Notes under the pieces: generated by a model
What the model was told of the DNA's origin: nothing
The model's database searches: none
What the model saw: only the letters and a program-made list of their open reading frames with translations
Position numbers and translations under genes: made by a program
Assembly (NCBI GenBank): GCA_021786695.1
Contig: JAJYMT010000082.1
Span: 1-14,664 of the forward strand
Source of the DNA: a bacterium
GTDB lineage: Bacteria; Patescibacteriota; Patescibacteriia; Patescibacteriales; GWE2-39-37
Length of the DNA stretch: 14,664 nt
Direction of reading: 5' to 3'
Shown here: positions 1 to 6,689 of the stretch, piece after piece
How the letters are laid out: each line of letters opens with the position of its first letter
Numbering within the stretch: position 1 is the first letter of the stretch

Positions 1-1
1 C

Positions 2-103
2 GCCGAAACGCTAGAACCGCGGTCCACCGGCCGACCCGGACGCTTTATCGACTGGGATGGCGCAGCATCGCTGGCGCGCCAGGGGCAGGAAGGGTACTTC
101 TGA
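2..103 (+). CDS. C-terminal fragment of an unidentified foreign-looking protein
   Basis: The left edge cuts an open frame that ends at TGA 101-103. The visible tail reads like the end of a soluble protein (Gly-Arg-Phe-Ile-Asp-Trp-Asp, ending Gln-Glu-Gly-Tyr-Phe). The stop overlaps the next ATG as TGATG, the tight coupling seen in enterobacterial and phage operons and unlike the AT-rich spacers of the rest of this window. The DNA is GC-rich with codons such as CTG, CGT and CAG. I do not recognise the protein. Together with the next frame it looks like a piece of another genome or an integrated element. Confidence is limited because only 33 codons are visible. Confidence 0.35.
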   Translation, partial: AETLEPRSTGRPGRFIDWDGAASLARQGQEGYF

Positions 104-399
104 TGGCACGCAAATCCGCAAACCGTTCCGCGACCGGTGTGACCGCAGATGTGCCGCACAGCATGGAAGCATTCCTGCGTCAGCAGCAGCGGCAGGATAA
201 ATTCGCGTTTTTTTACGAGCCACAGGATCGCCGTAAAGCCGAGCGTGAACAAGATGATGATTTCCGCTTTGCCGAGCAGGGTGATCCAGAGAAATATTTT
301 TATGAAGCGCAGGTTGCGGAAGGCGACCGCCAAGCTTTCCACCCGCCGGTCGATCTGTACGATGGTGTCGAAATTATGGATGTCTTCGACTACGCCTAA
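103..399 (+). CDS. Chimeric small ORF; only the first ~26-30 codons look genuinely coding
   Basis: The frame starts with ATG overlapping the previous stop and runs 98 codons. The first ~26 residues (MARKSANRSATG..., up to the Gln-rich stretch) have codon use unlike this genome and like enterobacteria or their phages. After about position 180 the same DNA, read on the other strand, encodes the transmembrane PAP2 part of the DedA fusion gene. The later residues (many Asp, Arg, Gln and Glu) are therefore probably an antisense shadow. The most economical reading is that the true gene was cut at about 175-190 and joined to unrelated DNA, by misassembly or rearrangement. The identity of the N-terminal part is unknown. 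A genuine 98-residue gene cannot be excluded but is the weaker reading. Confidence 0.3.
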   Translation: MARKSANRSATGVTADVPHSMEAFLRQQQRQDKFAFFYEPQDRRKAEREQDDDFRFAEQGDPEKYFYEAQVAEGDRQAFHPPVDLYDGVEIMDVFDYA

Positions 400-1206
400 A
401 AGCAGAAACAAAAGATAAAAGAAGGCGACTCCGAGCAAAGTCAGGGGCAGGCCGTAAAAATAGGTCTTATCGAGCCGGCGCGACAAGAAGGAAAAGAATC
501 GCGGATAGCGCGCTACGATCTTTTTTATTTCCGGGTTGCCCGTGACCGCCGAGACGATTGATCGCCAGAGCGAGGCGGCGATCGCCATAATTCGTTTGCC
601 GTGCTTGATGAAGATCCAGTCGACTCCGTAAAAAAACAGGATGAAGCCGACGGCGGCGAAGGCGAAAATTTCCACCCGCGTGGTCCAGAGCTTGACCGTG
701 TCCCAGGTCGATCCGAAAAAGAAACCCAGGAAAAAATAAGCGGACACCCAGGCGACCACGGAGAGAAAATCGAGCAGGAAAAATTTGCTCCGCTTCATGC
801 CGGAGAGACCGGCCACGAAGGGAATGAGGATTTTCAGCGGGCCGATGAAGCGGGCGATGAAAACGCTTTTGGCGCCGTGCTCGGTAAAGAATTTTTCCGC
901 TCTGGCCAGATTCGCCTGGGCCAACAGGCCGCTTTGGCGCGAAAACAGCCCCGAGCCCTTGCGGCCGAGGTAAAAACTCAAAATTTCGCCCAGGACCGCG
1001 CCGGAAACGGCGAGCGGCACCACAATGTAGGGATTGAGATAATTTGACGACGACAAGAACCCCAGCAAGAAAGTGAACAGCGCCCCCGGTATGAGCGCCC
1101 CGACCACCACCACCGATTCGATGAAAAAAACGGCGGTAATGATCAGATAGGTCAAGAGCCCCGAATAGCTGAATATCCCGATGATGGAATCAAGCAAGGT
1201 GTGCAT
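178..1206 (-). CDS. DedA (SNARE-associated) / PAP2 fusion membrane protein, 3' part missing
   Basis: Starts at ATG 1206-1204; about 343 codons are recognisable. Residues ~1-200 match the DedA/VTT family: a FIES acidic motif in the first membrane segment, GAVLGEILSFYLGRKG, then RFIGPLKILIPFVAG with the conserved Arg and Pro, followed by MKRSKFFLLDF and a hydrophobic GFFFG stretch. DedA proteins are inner-membrane proteins linked to lipid (undecaprenyl phosphate) recycling and envelope homeostasis. After a further membrane segment (~210-235), residues ~270-343 look like the start of a PAP2 phosphatase domain (VEDIHNFDTIVQIDRRV, then two hydrophobic helices). DedA-PAP2 fusions are a known architecture. 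The resemblance stops at Thr343 (position ~178). The frame stays open to base 1 but the residues there are not PAP2-like, and none of the phosphatase motifs (KX6RP, PSGH, SRX5HX3D) is present. Confidence 0.75.
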
Positions 1207-1230
1207 ATTATTTGCGATAGCCGTTCCTTA

Positions 1231-1259
1231 AAGATAACATTTGCCGGTTTTTTTAACAA
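1231..1259 (-). promoter_or_regulatory. Candidate promoter for the DedA-PAP2 gene
   Basis: On the minus strand TTGTTA (1259-1254) and TATCTT (1236-1231) are 17 bases apart, and TGT immediately precedes the -10, giving an extended -10. Transcription would begin near 1224, about 18 nt before the ATG. It lies just downstream of the rpmB terminator, so it would let the DedA gene be transcribed independently. Only half of the -35 consensus is strong, so this is moderate to weak. Confidence 0.35.
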
Positions 1260-1289
1260 TAACAAAACCCCGCCGAAAATCGGGCGGGG
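1254..1289 (-). terminator. Rho-independent terminator of rpmB
   Basis: On the minus strand CCCCGCC (1289-1283) pairs with GGCGGGG (1274-1268) around an 8-nt loop, followed by TTTTGTTATTGTT. It sits 19 bases beyond the rpmB stop codon and matches a classical intrinsic terminator. Confidence 0.85.
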
Positions 1290-1307
1290 GTCCGTCATAA
1301 ATAGCGC

Positions 1308-1484
1308 CTATTTTTTCTTTTTCGCCATATCCTTGATACAGCTGGTGCAGACCTTAAGGCGTTTGCCGTCCACCCGCTTCATCTGCAGATTGATGTGCTG
1401 GCGTTTGACGGTCTTGATGTTAGAGTGAGAGCGGGAAGCGTCCTTGGTCGAACCGCGGCCGCAGAGATCACAGCGACGAGCCAT
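1308..1484 (-). CDS. rpmB: 50S ribosomal protein bL28
   Basis: A 58-residue basic protein beginning MARRCDLCGR, with a CxxC pair near the N-terminus and a second (CTSC) near the C-terminus, forming the four-cysteine zinc-ribbon version of L28. Conserved features seen are the Ser/His-Asn stretch (SRSHSNIKTVKR), INLQMKRVDGKRLKVCTSC and a Lys-rich end. L28 binds 23S rRNA near the E site. I chose the ATG at 1484-1482: an in-frame upstream ATG at 1511 would only add MFWVLCFKP, which is a translation of the spacer's GTGTTTTGGGTTTTGTG repeats. No Shine-Dalgarno site is visible. It is a single-gene unit with its own terminator, divergent from the M50 protease gene. Confidence 0.95.
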   Translation of the reverse strand: MARRCDLCGRGSTKDASRSHSNIKTVKRQHINLQMKRVDGKRLKVCTSCIKDMAKKKK

Positions 1485-1700
1485 AGGTTTAAAGCACAAA
1501 ACCCAAAACACAAATTACAAACAAACTACAAAACCCAAAACACAAATATACAAACAAGTCTGTTAAAAATATTTTGTGCTCCTGCCTAGCCGGCATTCGA
1601 GTTGTGCTTTGTGCTTTGTTTGCCCGCCTCGACTCGCGTTCGCTCATCGACGCGAGGCGGGGGTTTTGTGCTTTGTGCTTTGTGTTTTTTAAAAATTAAT
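1485..1700. repeat. Word-repeat spacer with a central GC hairpin
   Basis: The divergent spacer between rpmB and the M50 gene is built from short words. A 20-bp sequence (acaaaacccaaaacacaaat) occurs exactly at 1496-1515 and 1528-1547. An 18-bp sequence (ttgtgctttgtgctttgt) occurs exactly at 1602-1619 and 1666-1683. The second family is largely complementary to the first (ACAAAGCAC against GTGCTTTGT), so the whole spacer is an imperfect long inverted repeat. Between the two 18-bp copies lies a GC hairpin, CCCGCCTCG 1623-1631 with CGAGGCGGG 1653-1661. No gene is seen here. Confidence 0.75.
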
Positions 1701-1719
1701 AAGTTTATCCTACTATCTT

Positions 1720-1748
1720 TTGCTAAATTAATCAAGCCGTGATATATT
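1720..1748 (+). promoter_or_regulatory. Promoter of the M50 protease gene, predicted leaderless
   Basis: TTGCTA (1720-1725) and TATATT (1743-1748) are separated by 17 bases, and TGA at 1740-1742 makes an extended -10. A start point 6-7 bases beyond the -10 falls on the ATG at 1755, so the mRNA would begin at or next to the start codon. The absence of any Shine-Dalgarno site fits leaderless translation. Confidence 0.5.
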
Positions 1749-1754
1749 TTCACT

Positions 1755-2444
1755 ATGTTAATTACTTTATTTACCATCGTCGTCGTGATTTTTTCCGCCA
1801 TCTTGCATGAGTACGCCCACGGCTGGGTGGCGTATAAACTTGGCGATAGCACGGCCAGAGACGCCGGACGGCTTACTCTTAATCCGTTGGCCCACCTCGA
1901 TCCGGTCGGCTCGGTCTTGGTGCCGGCGATTTTAATCCTGTCCAATTCCAGCTTTTTCATCGCCTGGGCCAAACCGGTTCCTTATAACCCTTATAATCTG
2001 CGTGATCAGAAATACGGCGACTTGAAGGTCGCTCTCGGGGGGCCGGGAACGAATTTTATCATCGCGATTTTTTTCGGAATATTAGCCCGTTTTTTACCGG
2101 TTATGGGCACCCTCAAAGAAACGTTGGCAGTAGCGTTTTTTTCCGGCGACAACGGCGCGGTCTTGTCCGGCATAACCGGCTCGTTACCGGCCAGCATTTT
2201 TGTCTTATCGATAATAATTTGCTTCGTCAATCTGCTTCTCGGGCTTTTTAATCTGATCCCAGTACCTCCTCTTGACGGTTCGAAGGTGCTTCTGACCTTT
2301 TTGCCCTATAATTTGCGGCTTTCATATTATAAATTGGAGCCATACGGTTTCATTATCGTCTTGCTGTTGGTCTGGCTCGGCCTGCTTAATTTCATCCTTA
2401 GTGGTCTGCTTTTTCGCTTATTTTCGCTGATTACCGGCCTATAG
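1755..2444 (+). CDS. Site-2-protease-type membrane metalloprotease (peptidase M50 family)
   Basis: 229 residues, strongly hydrophobic. The first membrane segment carries HEYAH (residues ~18-22), the HExxH zinc-binding and catalytic motif of M50 intramembrane proteases. NLIPVPPLDGSKVL, in a later membrane segment (~165-180), supplies the third zinc ligand as the Asp of PPLDG. About five or six membrane segments are expected, with the active site inside the membrane. The short form without PDZ or CBS domains matches the minimal M50 group common in bacteria, and the conserved WAKPVPYNPYNL loop and GGPGTNF motif also belong to it. Family members cleave membrane-bound regulators or signal-peptide remnants; the substrate here is unknown. 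It starts at ATG 1755 without a Shine-Dalgarno site and is divergent from rpmB. Confidence 0.93.
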   Translation: MLITLFTIVVVIFSAILHEYAHGWVAYKLGDSTARDAGRLTLNPLAHLDPVGSVLVPAILILSNSSFFIAWAKPVPYNPYNLRDQKYGDLKVALGGPGTNFIIAIFFGILARFLPVMGTLKETLAVAFFSGDNGAVLSGITGSLPASIFVLSIIICFVNLLLGLFNLIPVPPLDGSKVLLTFLPYNLRLSYYKLEPYGFIIVLLLVWLGLLNFILSGLLFRLFSLITGL

Positions 2445-2464
2445 GCACCGGCCCCTAAGAGGAC

Positions 2465-2493
2465 TTGACTAAAGAGTTATTTATTGATAAATT
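2465..2493 (+). promoter_or_regulatory. Promoter of the rpsL-rpsG-fusA cluster
   Basis: TTGACT (2465-2470) and TAAATT (2488-2493) are 17 bases apart, with TGA just before the -10 (2485-2487). This is one of the best sigma-70-like matches in the window and lies about 120 bases upstream of rpsL, giving a leader of roughly 83 nt. That leader contains the hairpin at 2518-2535. Confidence 0.6.
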
Positions 2494-2517
2494 TAAAAAG
2501 CACTTGAGATTATCAAC

Positions 2518-2545
2518 ATCCCGATGAATCGGGATTTGTTTTAGT
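2518..2545 (+). terminator. Hairpin plus T-rich tract in the rpsL leader (terminator or attenuator)
   Basis: ATCCCGAT (2518-2525) pairs with ATCGGGAT (2528-2535), giving a 7-8 bp stem with a TGAA-type loop, followed by TTGTTTTAG and further T-rich sequence. It may end transcripts from the M50 gene. Because the predicted str promoter lies upstream of it, it could also attenuate the ribosomal operon. The T tract is interrupted, so strength is uncertain. Confidence 0.55.
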
Positions 2546-2582
2546 TTATTTTTGGTTTTAACTTTCCTTTTTAATTTGAAAC

Positions 2583-3008
2583 ATGCCGACAATAAATCAA
2601 CTAGTCAGAAAACCGCGCTCGGTGCAGAAAAGCAAGAGCAAAAGTCCGGCGATGCAGAGCGTGTTGGATACGCTTCATCGCAAGCGCACCACTTTGGCCG
2701 AGGGGTCGCCTTTTAAGCGCGGCGTCTGCCTGAAAGTTACCACCACCACTCCGAAAAAACCGAACTCGGCTTTGCGCAAGATCGCCCGCGTCCGGCTGTC
2801 CAACGGCATGGAAGTTACCGCTTATATTCCGGGCGTCGGCCACAATCTCCAGGAACACTCGGTGGTGATGATCAAGGGCGGCAGGACCAAAGATCTCCCG
2901 GGCGTACGATACAAGATCGTACGCGGCGTCTACGATACGCAGGGCGTGCAGGGCAGGATGCAGTCCAGGTCCAGGTATGGTGCGAAAGCGGCTAAGGCGA
3001 AGAAATAG
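2583..3008 (+). CDS. rpsL: 30S ribosomal protein uS12
   Basis: 141 residues. It begins MPTINQLVRKPR and contains the invariant decoding-centre segments TTTPKKPNSALRK and GRTKDLPGVRYKIVRG, where the loops carry the lysines whose substitution gives streptomycin resistance in other bacteria (the wild-type Lys is present in both). Between the N-terminal arm and FKRGVCLKV there is about 17 residues more than in E. coli (around residues 24-41, MQSVLDTLHRKRTTLAEG), which accounts for the greater length. Similar insertions are, to my recollection, seen in Patescibacteria. S12 monitors codon-anticodon pairing in the 30S A site. It is first in the str-type cluster; no Shine-Dalgarno site precedes the ATG. 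Confidence 0.97.
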   Translation: MPTINQLVRKPRSVQKSKSKSPAMQSVLDTLHRKRTTLAEGSPFKRGVCLKVTTTTPKKPNSALRKIARVRLSNGMEVTAYIPGVGHNLQEHSVVMIKGGRTKDLPGVRYKIVRGVYDTQGVQGRMQSRSRYGAKAAKAKK

Positions 3009-3017
3009 GAACAAAAT

Positions 3018-3112
3018 AATTTTTAATTTTGAATTTTTAATTTTGAATCAATTTTGAATTTTCTAATTTTTAATTAATTCAAAATTCAAGCATTCAAAAT
3101 TCAATCAAAATT
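3018..3112. repeat. 95-bp palindromic direct repeat, copy A (rpsL-rpsG spacer)
   Basis: Identical base for base, as far as I can read, to 3615-3709. It is made of AATTTTGAA words and their complement and can fold: 3050-3060 with 3076-3086 (11 bp, AATTTTGAATT) and 3039-3048 with 3092-3101 (10 bp), with small bulges between. Nearly pure A and T, no coding potential. Confidence 0.9.
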
Positions 3113-3139
3113 TGAAATTAATAATTTTAAATTGAAACT

Positions 3140-3607
3140 ATGCGAGGTAAGCCAGCGGTAAAAAGAAAAATCGAACCGGATTTGAAATATGGCGACGCCG
3201 ACGTCGCTAAGTTTATCAATTACATCATGGAGCGCGGCAAGAAATCCGTGGCGCAGAAAGTCGTTTACGGCGCTTTCGATATCATCAAAGATAAGAGCAA
3301 GCAGGATCCGCGCCACGTTTTCAATAAAGCATTGAAGAACGTCGCACCGCTGGTCGAAGTTCGCGGCCGTCGGGTCGGCGGCGCCAACTACCAGATTCCG
3401 CACCAGGTGCGCGGCGACCGCCGTTTCGTGCTCGGTTGCCGCTGGCTGATCGAGGCGGCCCGGTCCAAGAAGGGCAAACCGATGTCCGAGAAACTGGCCG
3501 AGGAGATCATGCTCGCCTACAACGGCGAGGGCGCGGCGATGAAGAAGCGCGAAGACGTCCACCGTATGGCCGAATCCAACAAGGCCTTTGCGCACTTCGC
3601 CCGCTAA
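3140..3607 (+). CDS. rpsG: 30S ribosomal protein uS7
   Basis: 155 residues, the normal length. It starts MRGKPAVKRKIEPDLKYGD and carries the S7 core: FINYIMERGKKSVAQKVVYGAF, ALKNVAPLVEVRGRRVGGANYQIP, RWLIEAAR, and the C-terminal KKREDVHRMAESNKAFAHFAR helix. S7 nucleates assembly of the 30S head on 16S rRNA and lines the E site. The ATG at 3140 is preceded by A-rich DNA (aaattgaaact) with no Shine-Dalgarno site. It lies between rpsL and fusA as in the classical str operon, but separated from each by >130 bp of repeat-filled spacer, so translational coupling is unlikely. The spacers on both sides carry the same 95-bp repeat. Confidence 0.97.
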   Translation: MRGKPAVKRKIEPDLKYGDADVAKFINYIMERGKKSVAQKVVYGAFDIIKDKSKQDPRHVFNKALKNVAPLVEVRGRRVGGANYQIPHQVRGDRRFVLGCRWLIEAARSKKGKPMSEKLAEEIMLAYNGEGAAMKKREDVHRMAESNKAFAHFAR

Positions 3608-3614
3608 GCGCAGA

Positions 3615-3709
3615 AATTTTTAATTTTGAATTTTTAATTTTGAATCAATTTTGAATTTTCTAATTTTTAATTAATTCAAAATTCAAGCATTCAAAATTCA
3701 ATCAAAATT
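3615..3709. repeat. 95-bp palindromic direct repeat, copy B (rpsG-fusA spacer)
   Basis: Second copy of 3018-3112, offset 597 bases, with no difference seen. The flanks continue in the same style (attcatcattcaaaattcac) but are not identical to those of copy A. Confidence 0.9.
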
Positions 3710-3738
3710 CGTAATTCATCATTCAAAATTCACAAAAT

Positions 3739-5817
<2,079 letters not shown>

Positions 5818-5818
5818 G

Positions 5819-5962
5819 GATTTAAGATTTAACCTGCCTGCCGGCAGGCAGGGAAGTAAGATTTAAGAATATTGATTCAAACATTCGCGCAAACTAAGAG
5901 TTAAGTATCAACTTTTTACTATTGCTTTAAAATCTTAAATCATAAATCGTAAATCTTAAATC
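5819..5962. repeat. Long inverted-repeat spacer with a perfect 20-bp GC palindrome
   Basis: GATTTAAGATTTA (5819-5831) and its exact complement TAAATCTTAAATC (5950-5962) bound the spacer after fusA. Related words recur inside (TAAGATTTAAG ~5857, AATCTTAAAT ~5931). The perfect palindrome CCTGCCTGCCGGCAGGCAGG occupies 5833-5852. There is no T tract after it, so it is not a standard intrinsic terminator, though the structure could protect or end the fusA transcript. Confidence 0.75.
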
Positions 5963-5971
5963 AGTTTTACC

Positions 5972-6000
5972 TTGACTCTGCCGCCGACATTAGCTAAAAT
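5972..6000 (+). promoter_or_regulatory. Promoter of the Phd-like gene
   Basis: TTGACT (5972-5977) and TAAAAT (5995-6000) are separated by 17 bases. A start near 6007 gives a leader of about 33 nt to the ATG at 6040. It lies immediately after the inverted-repeat spacer and probably also feeds tuf, since no clear tuf promoter was found. Confidence 0.55.
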
Positions 6001-6039
6001 AATTTCTATAATTTGAATCTTGGAATAGATGATCTAAAT

Positions 6040-6465
6040 ATGCTAAGCCAGCTGGAAAAAGCGCTTAATTTAGCAAAAAAAACAGGAGACCGCTTAATCG
6101 TTTTTGATGAATTAAGAACTGATCGGGCATTGGTGGTAATGGGCCTGGATGAATATGAAAAATTAGTCGAAAAAGCGCCGCAAGAGCCGAACTTGACAGA
6201 AGATGATTTGCTTGATAAAATAAATCGCAACATTGCGGCCTGGAATAGTGGCAGTACGGAAGACCATTCGGAGATGACGGCGGCAGATTTTTTTTCCGCT
6301 GAAAACCGGAAAAAAGAAGGGAACAATCCGAAAAAATATACTGAAAATTACCAGGAGGAGACGAAGCGGGGCGGCGGCCCCTGGAGCATCCCGGCCGAGA
6401 TAAAAGAAGGAGCGGAAGAGATAATCGAAGAGGACCGGCAGTACCTGGAAGAAGTTCCGTTTTAG
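6040..6465 (+). CDS. Phd/YefM-like small protein (antitoxin-type fold), Patescibacteria-style
   Basis: 141 residues from ATG 6040. Residues ~1-45 (LSQLEKALNLAKKTGDRLIVFDE ... ALVVMGLDEYEKLV) have the Phd/YefM pattern: an N-terminal helix, a beta-hairpin and VVMGLDEYEKL. These are DNA-binding antitoxins of type II systems. A second conserved-looking stretch, LTEDDLLDKINRNIAAWNSG, follows; the remainder is charged and probably disordered, ending YLEEVPF. No toxin gene is adjacent, so this may be an orphan regulator; proteins of this shape are, as I recall, frequent in Patescibacteria without toxin partners. A TTG at 6013 could extend it by nine residues, but it would lie only ~6 nt from the predicted transcription start. 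Its function is unknown. The position between fusA and tuf is unusual. Confidence 0.7.
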   Translation: MLSQLEKALNLAKKTGDRLIVFDELRTDRALVVMGLDEYEKLVEKAPQEPNLTEDDLLDKINRNIAAWNSGSTEDHSEMTAADFFSAENRKKEGNNPKKYTENYQEETKRGGGPWSIPAEIKEGAEEIIEEDRQYLEEVPF

Positions 6466-6484
6466 GGAAAAAGTTTGTTCAAGC

Positions 6485-6560
6485 ATTCGTGATTCGTGAA
6501 AATTCGTTTTGCATTCGTGTTTATTCGTTTTGGACGAATGGTCACGAATCGATGACGAAT
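6485..6560. repeat. ATTCGT/ACGAAT inverted word array
   Basis: Five ATTCGT words (6485, 6492, 6502, 6513, 6523) are followed by three ACGAAT words (6534, 6544, 6555), pivoting on a 5-base centre (6529-6533). The innermost pair forms a 6-bp hairpin with a 5-nt loop, and the outer pairs can extend it with bulges. Two shorter ACGAA words continue to ~6590. No gene is seen in 6466-6689; 6604-6689 is non-repetitive tuf leader. Confidence 0.8.
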
Positions 6561-6689
6561 GAACACAAATCACGAACAAATAGACGAAATAAATAATTTA
6601 TTAATTTATAAAGAACGGCTGGTTGCCTTAATATATGGCTAGAAACTCGGTTCCTTTGTGGGGACGCGAGGCCGAAAATAATAAATTCT

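Noticed and set aside
601..1047. Plus-strand 148-codon open frame rich in Glu, Asp and His
   Set aside because: It lies antisense to the DedA gene, whose protein motifs are clear. The composition is what one gets by reading a membrane protein backwards.
1586..1972. Minus-strand 128-codon frame over the spacer and M50 gene
   Set aside because: Its C-terminal half is translated spacer repeats and the rest is antisense to the HEYAH-bearing protease.
6013..6039. TTG start nine codons upstream for the Phd-like gene
   Set aside because: It lies only ~6 nt after the predicted transcription start. The family-like sequence begins at the ATG at 6040.
6485..6560. Direct repeats suggesting a CRISPR array
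   Set aside because: The words are only 6 bases, unevenly spaced by 1-6 bases and inverted at a centre. There are no spacers and no cas genes.
6604..6689. tRNA or small RNA gene before tuf
   Set aside because: I tried to fit a cloverleaf and found no acceptor stem or T-loop; only 4-5 bp pairings exist. It is left as an unexplained leader.
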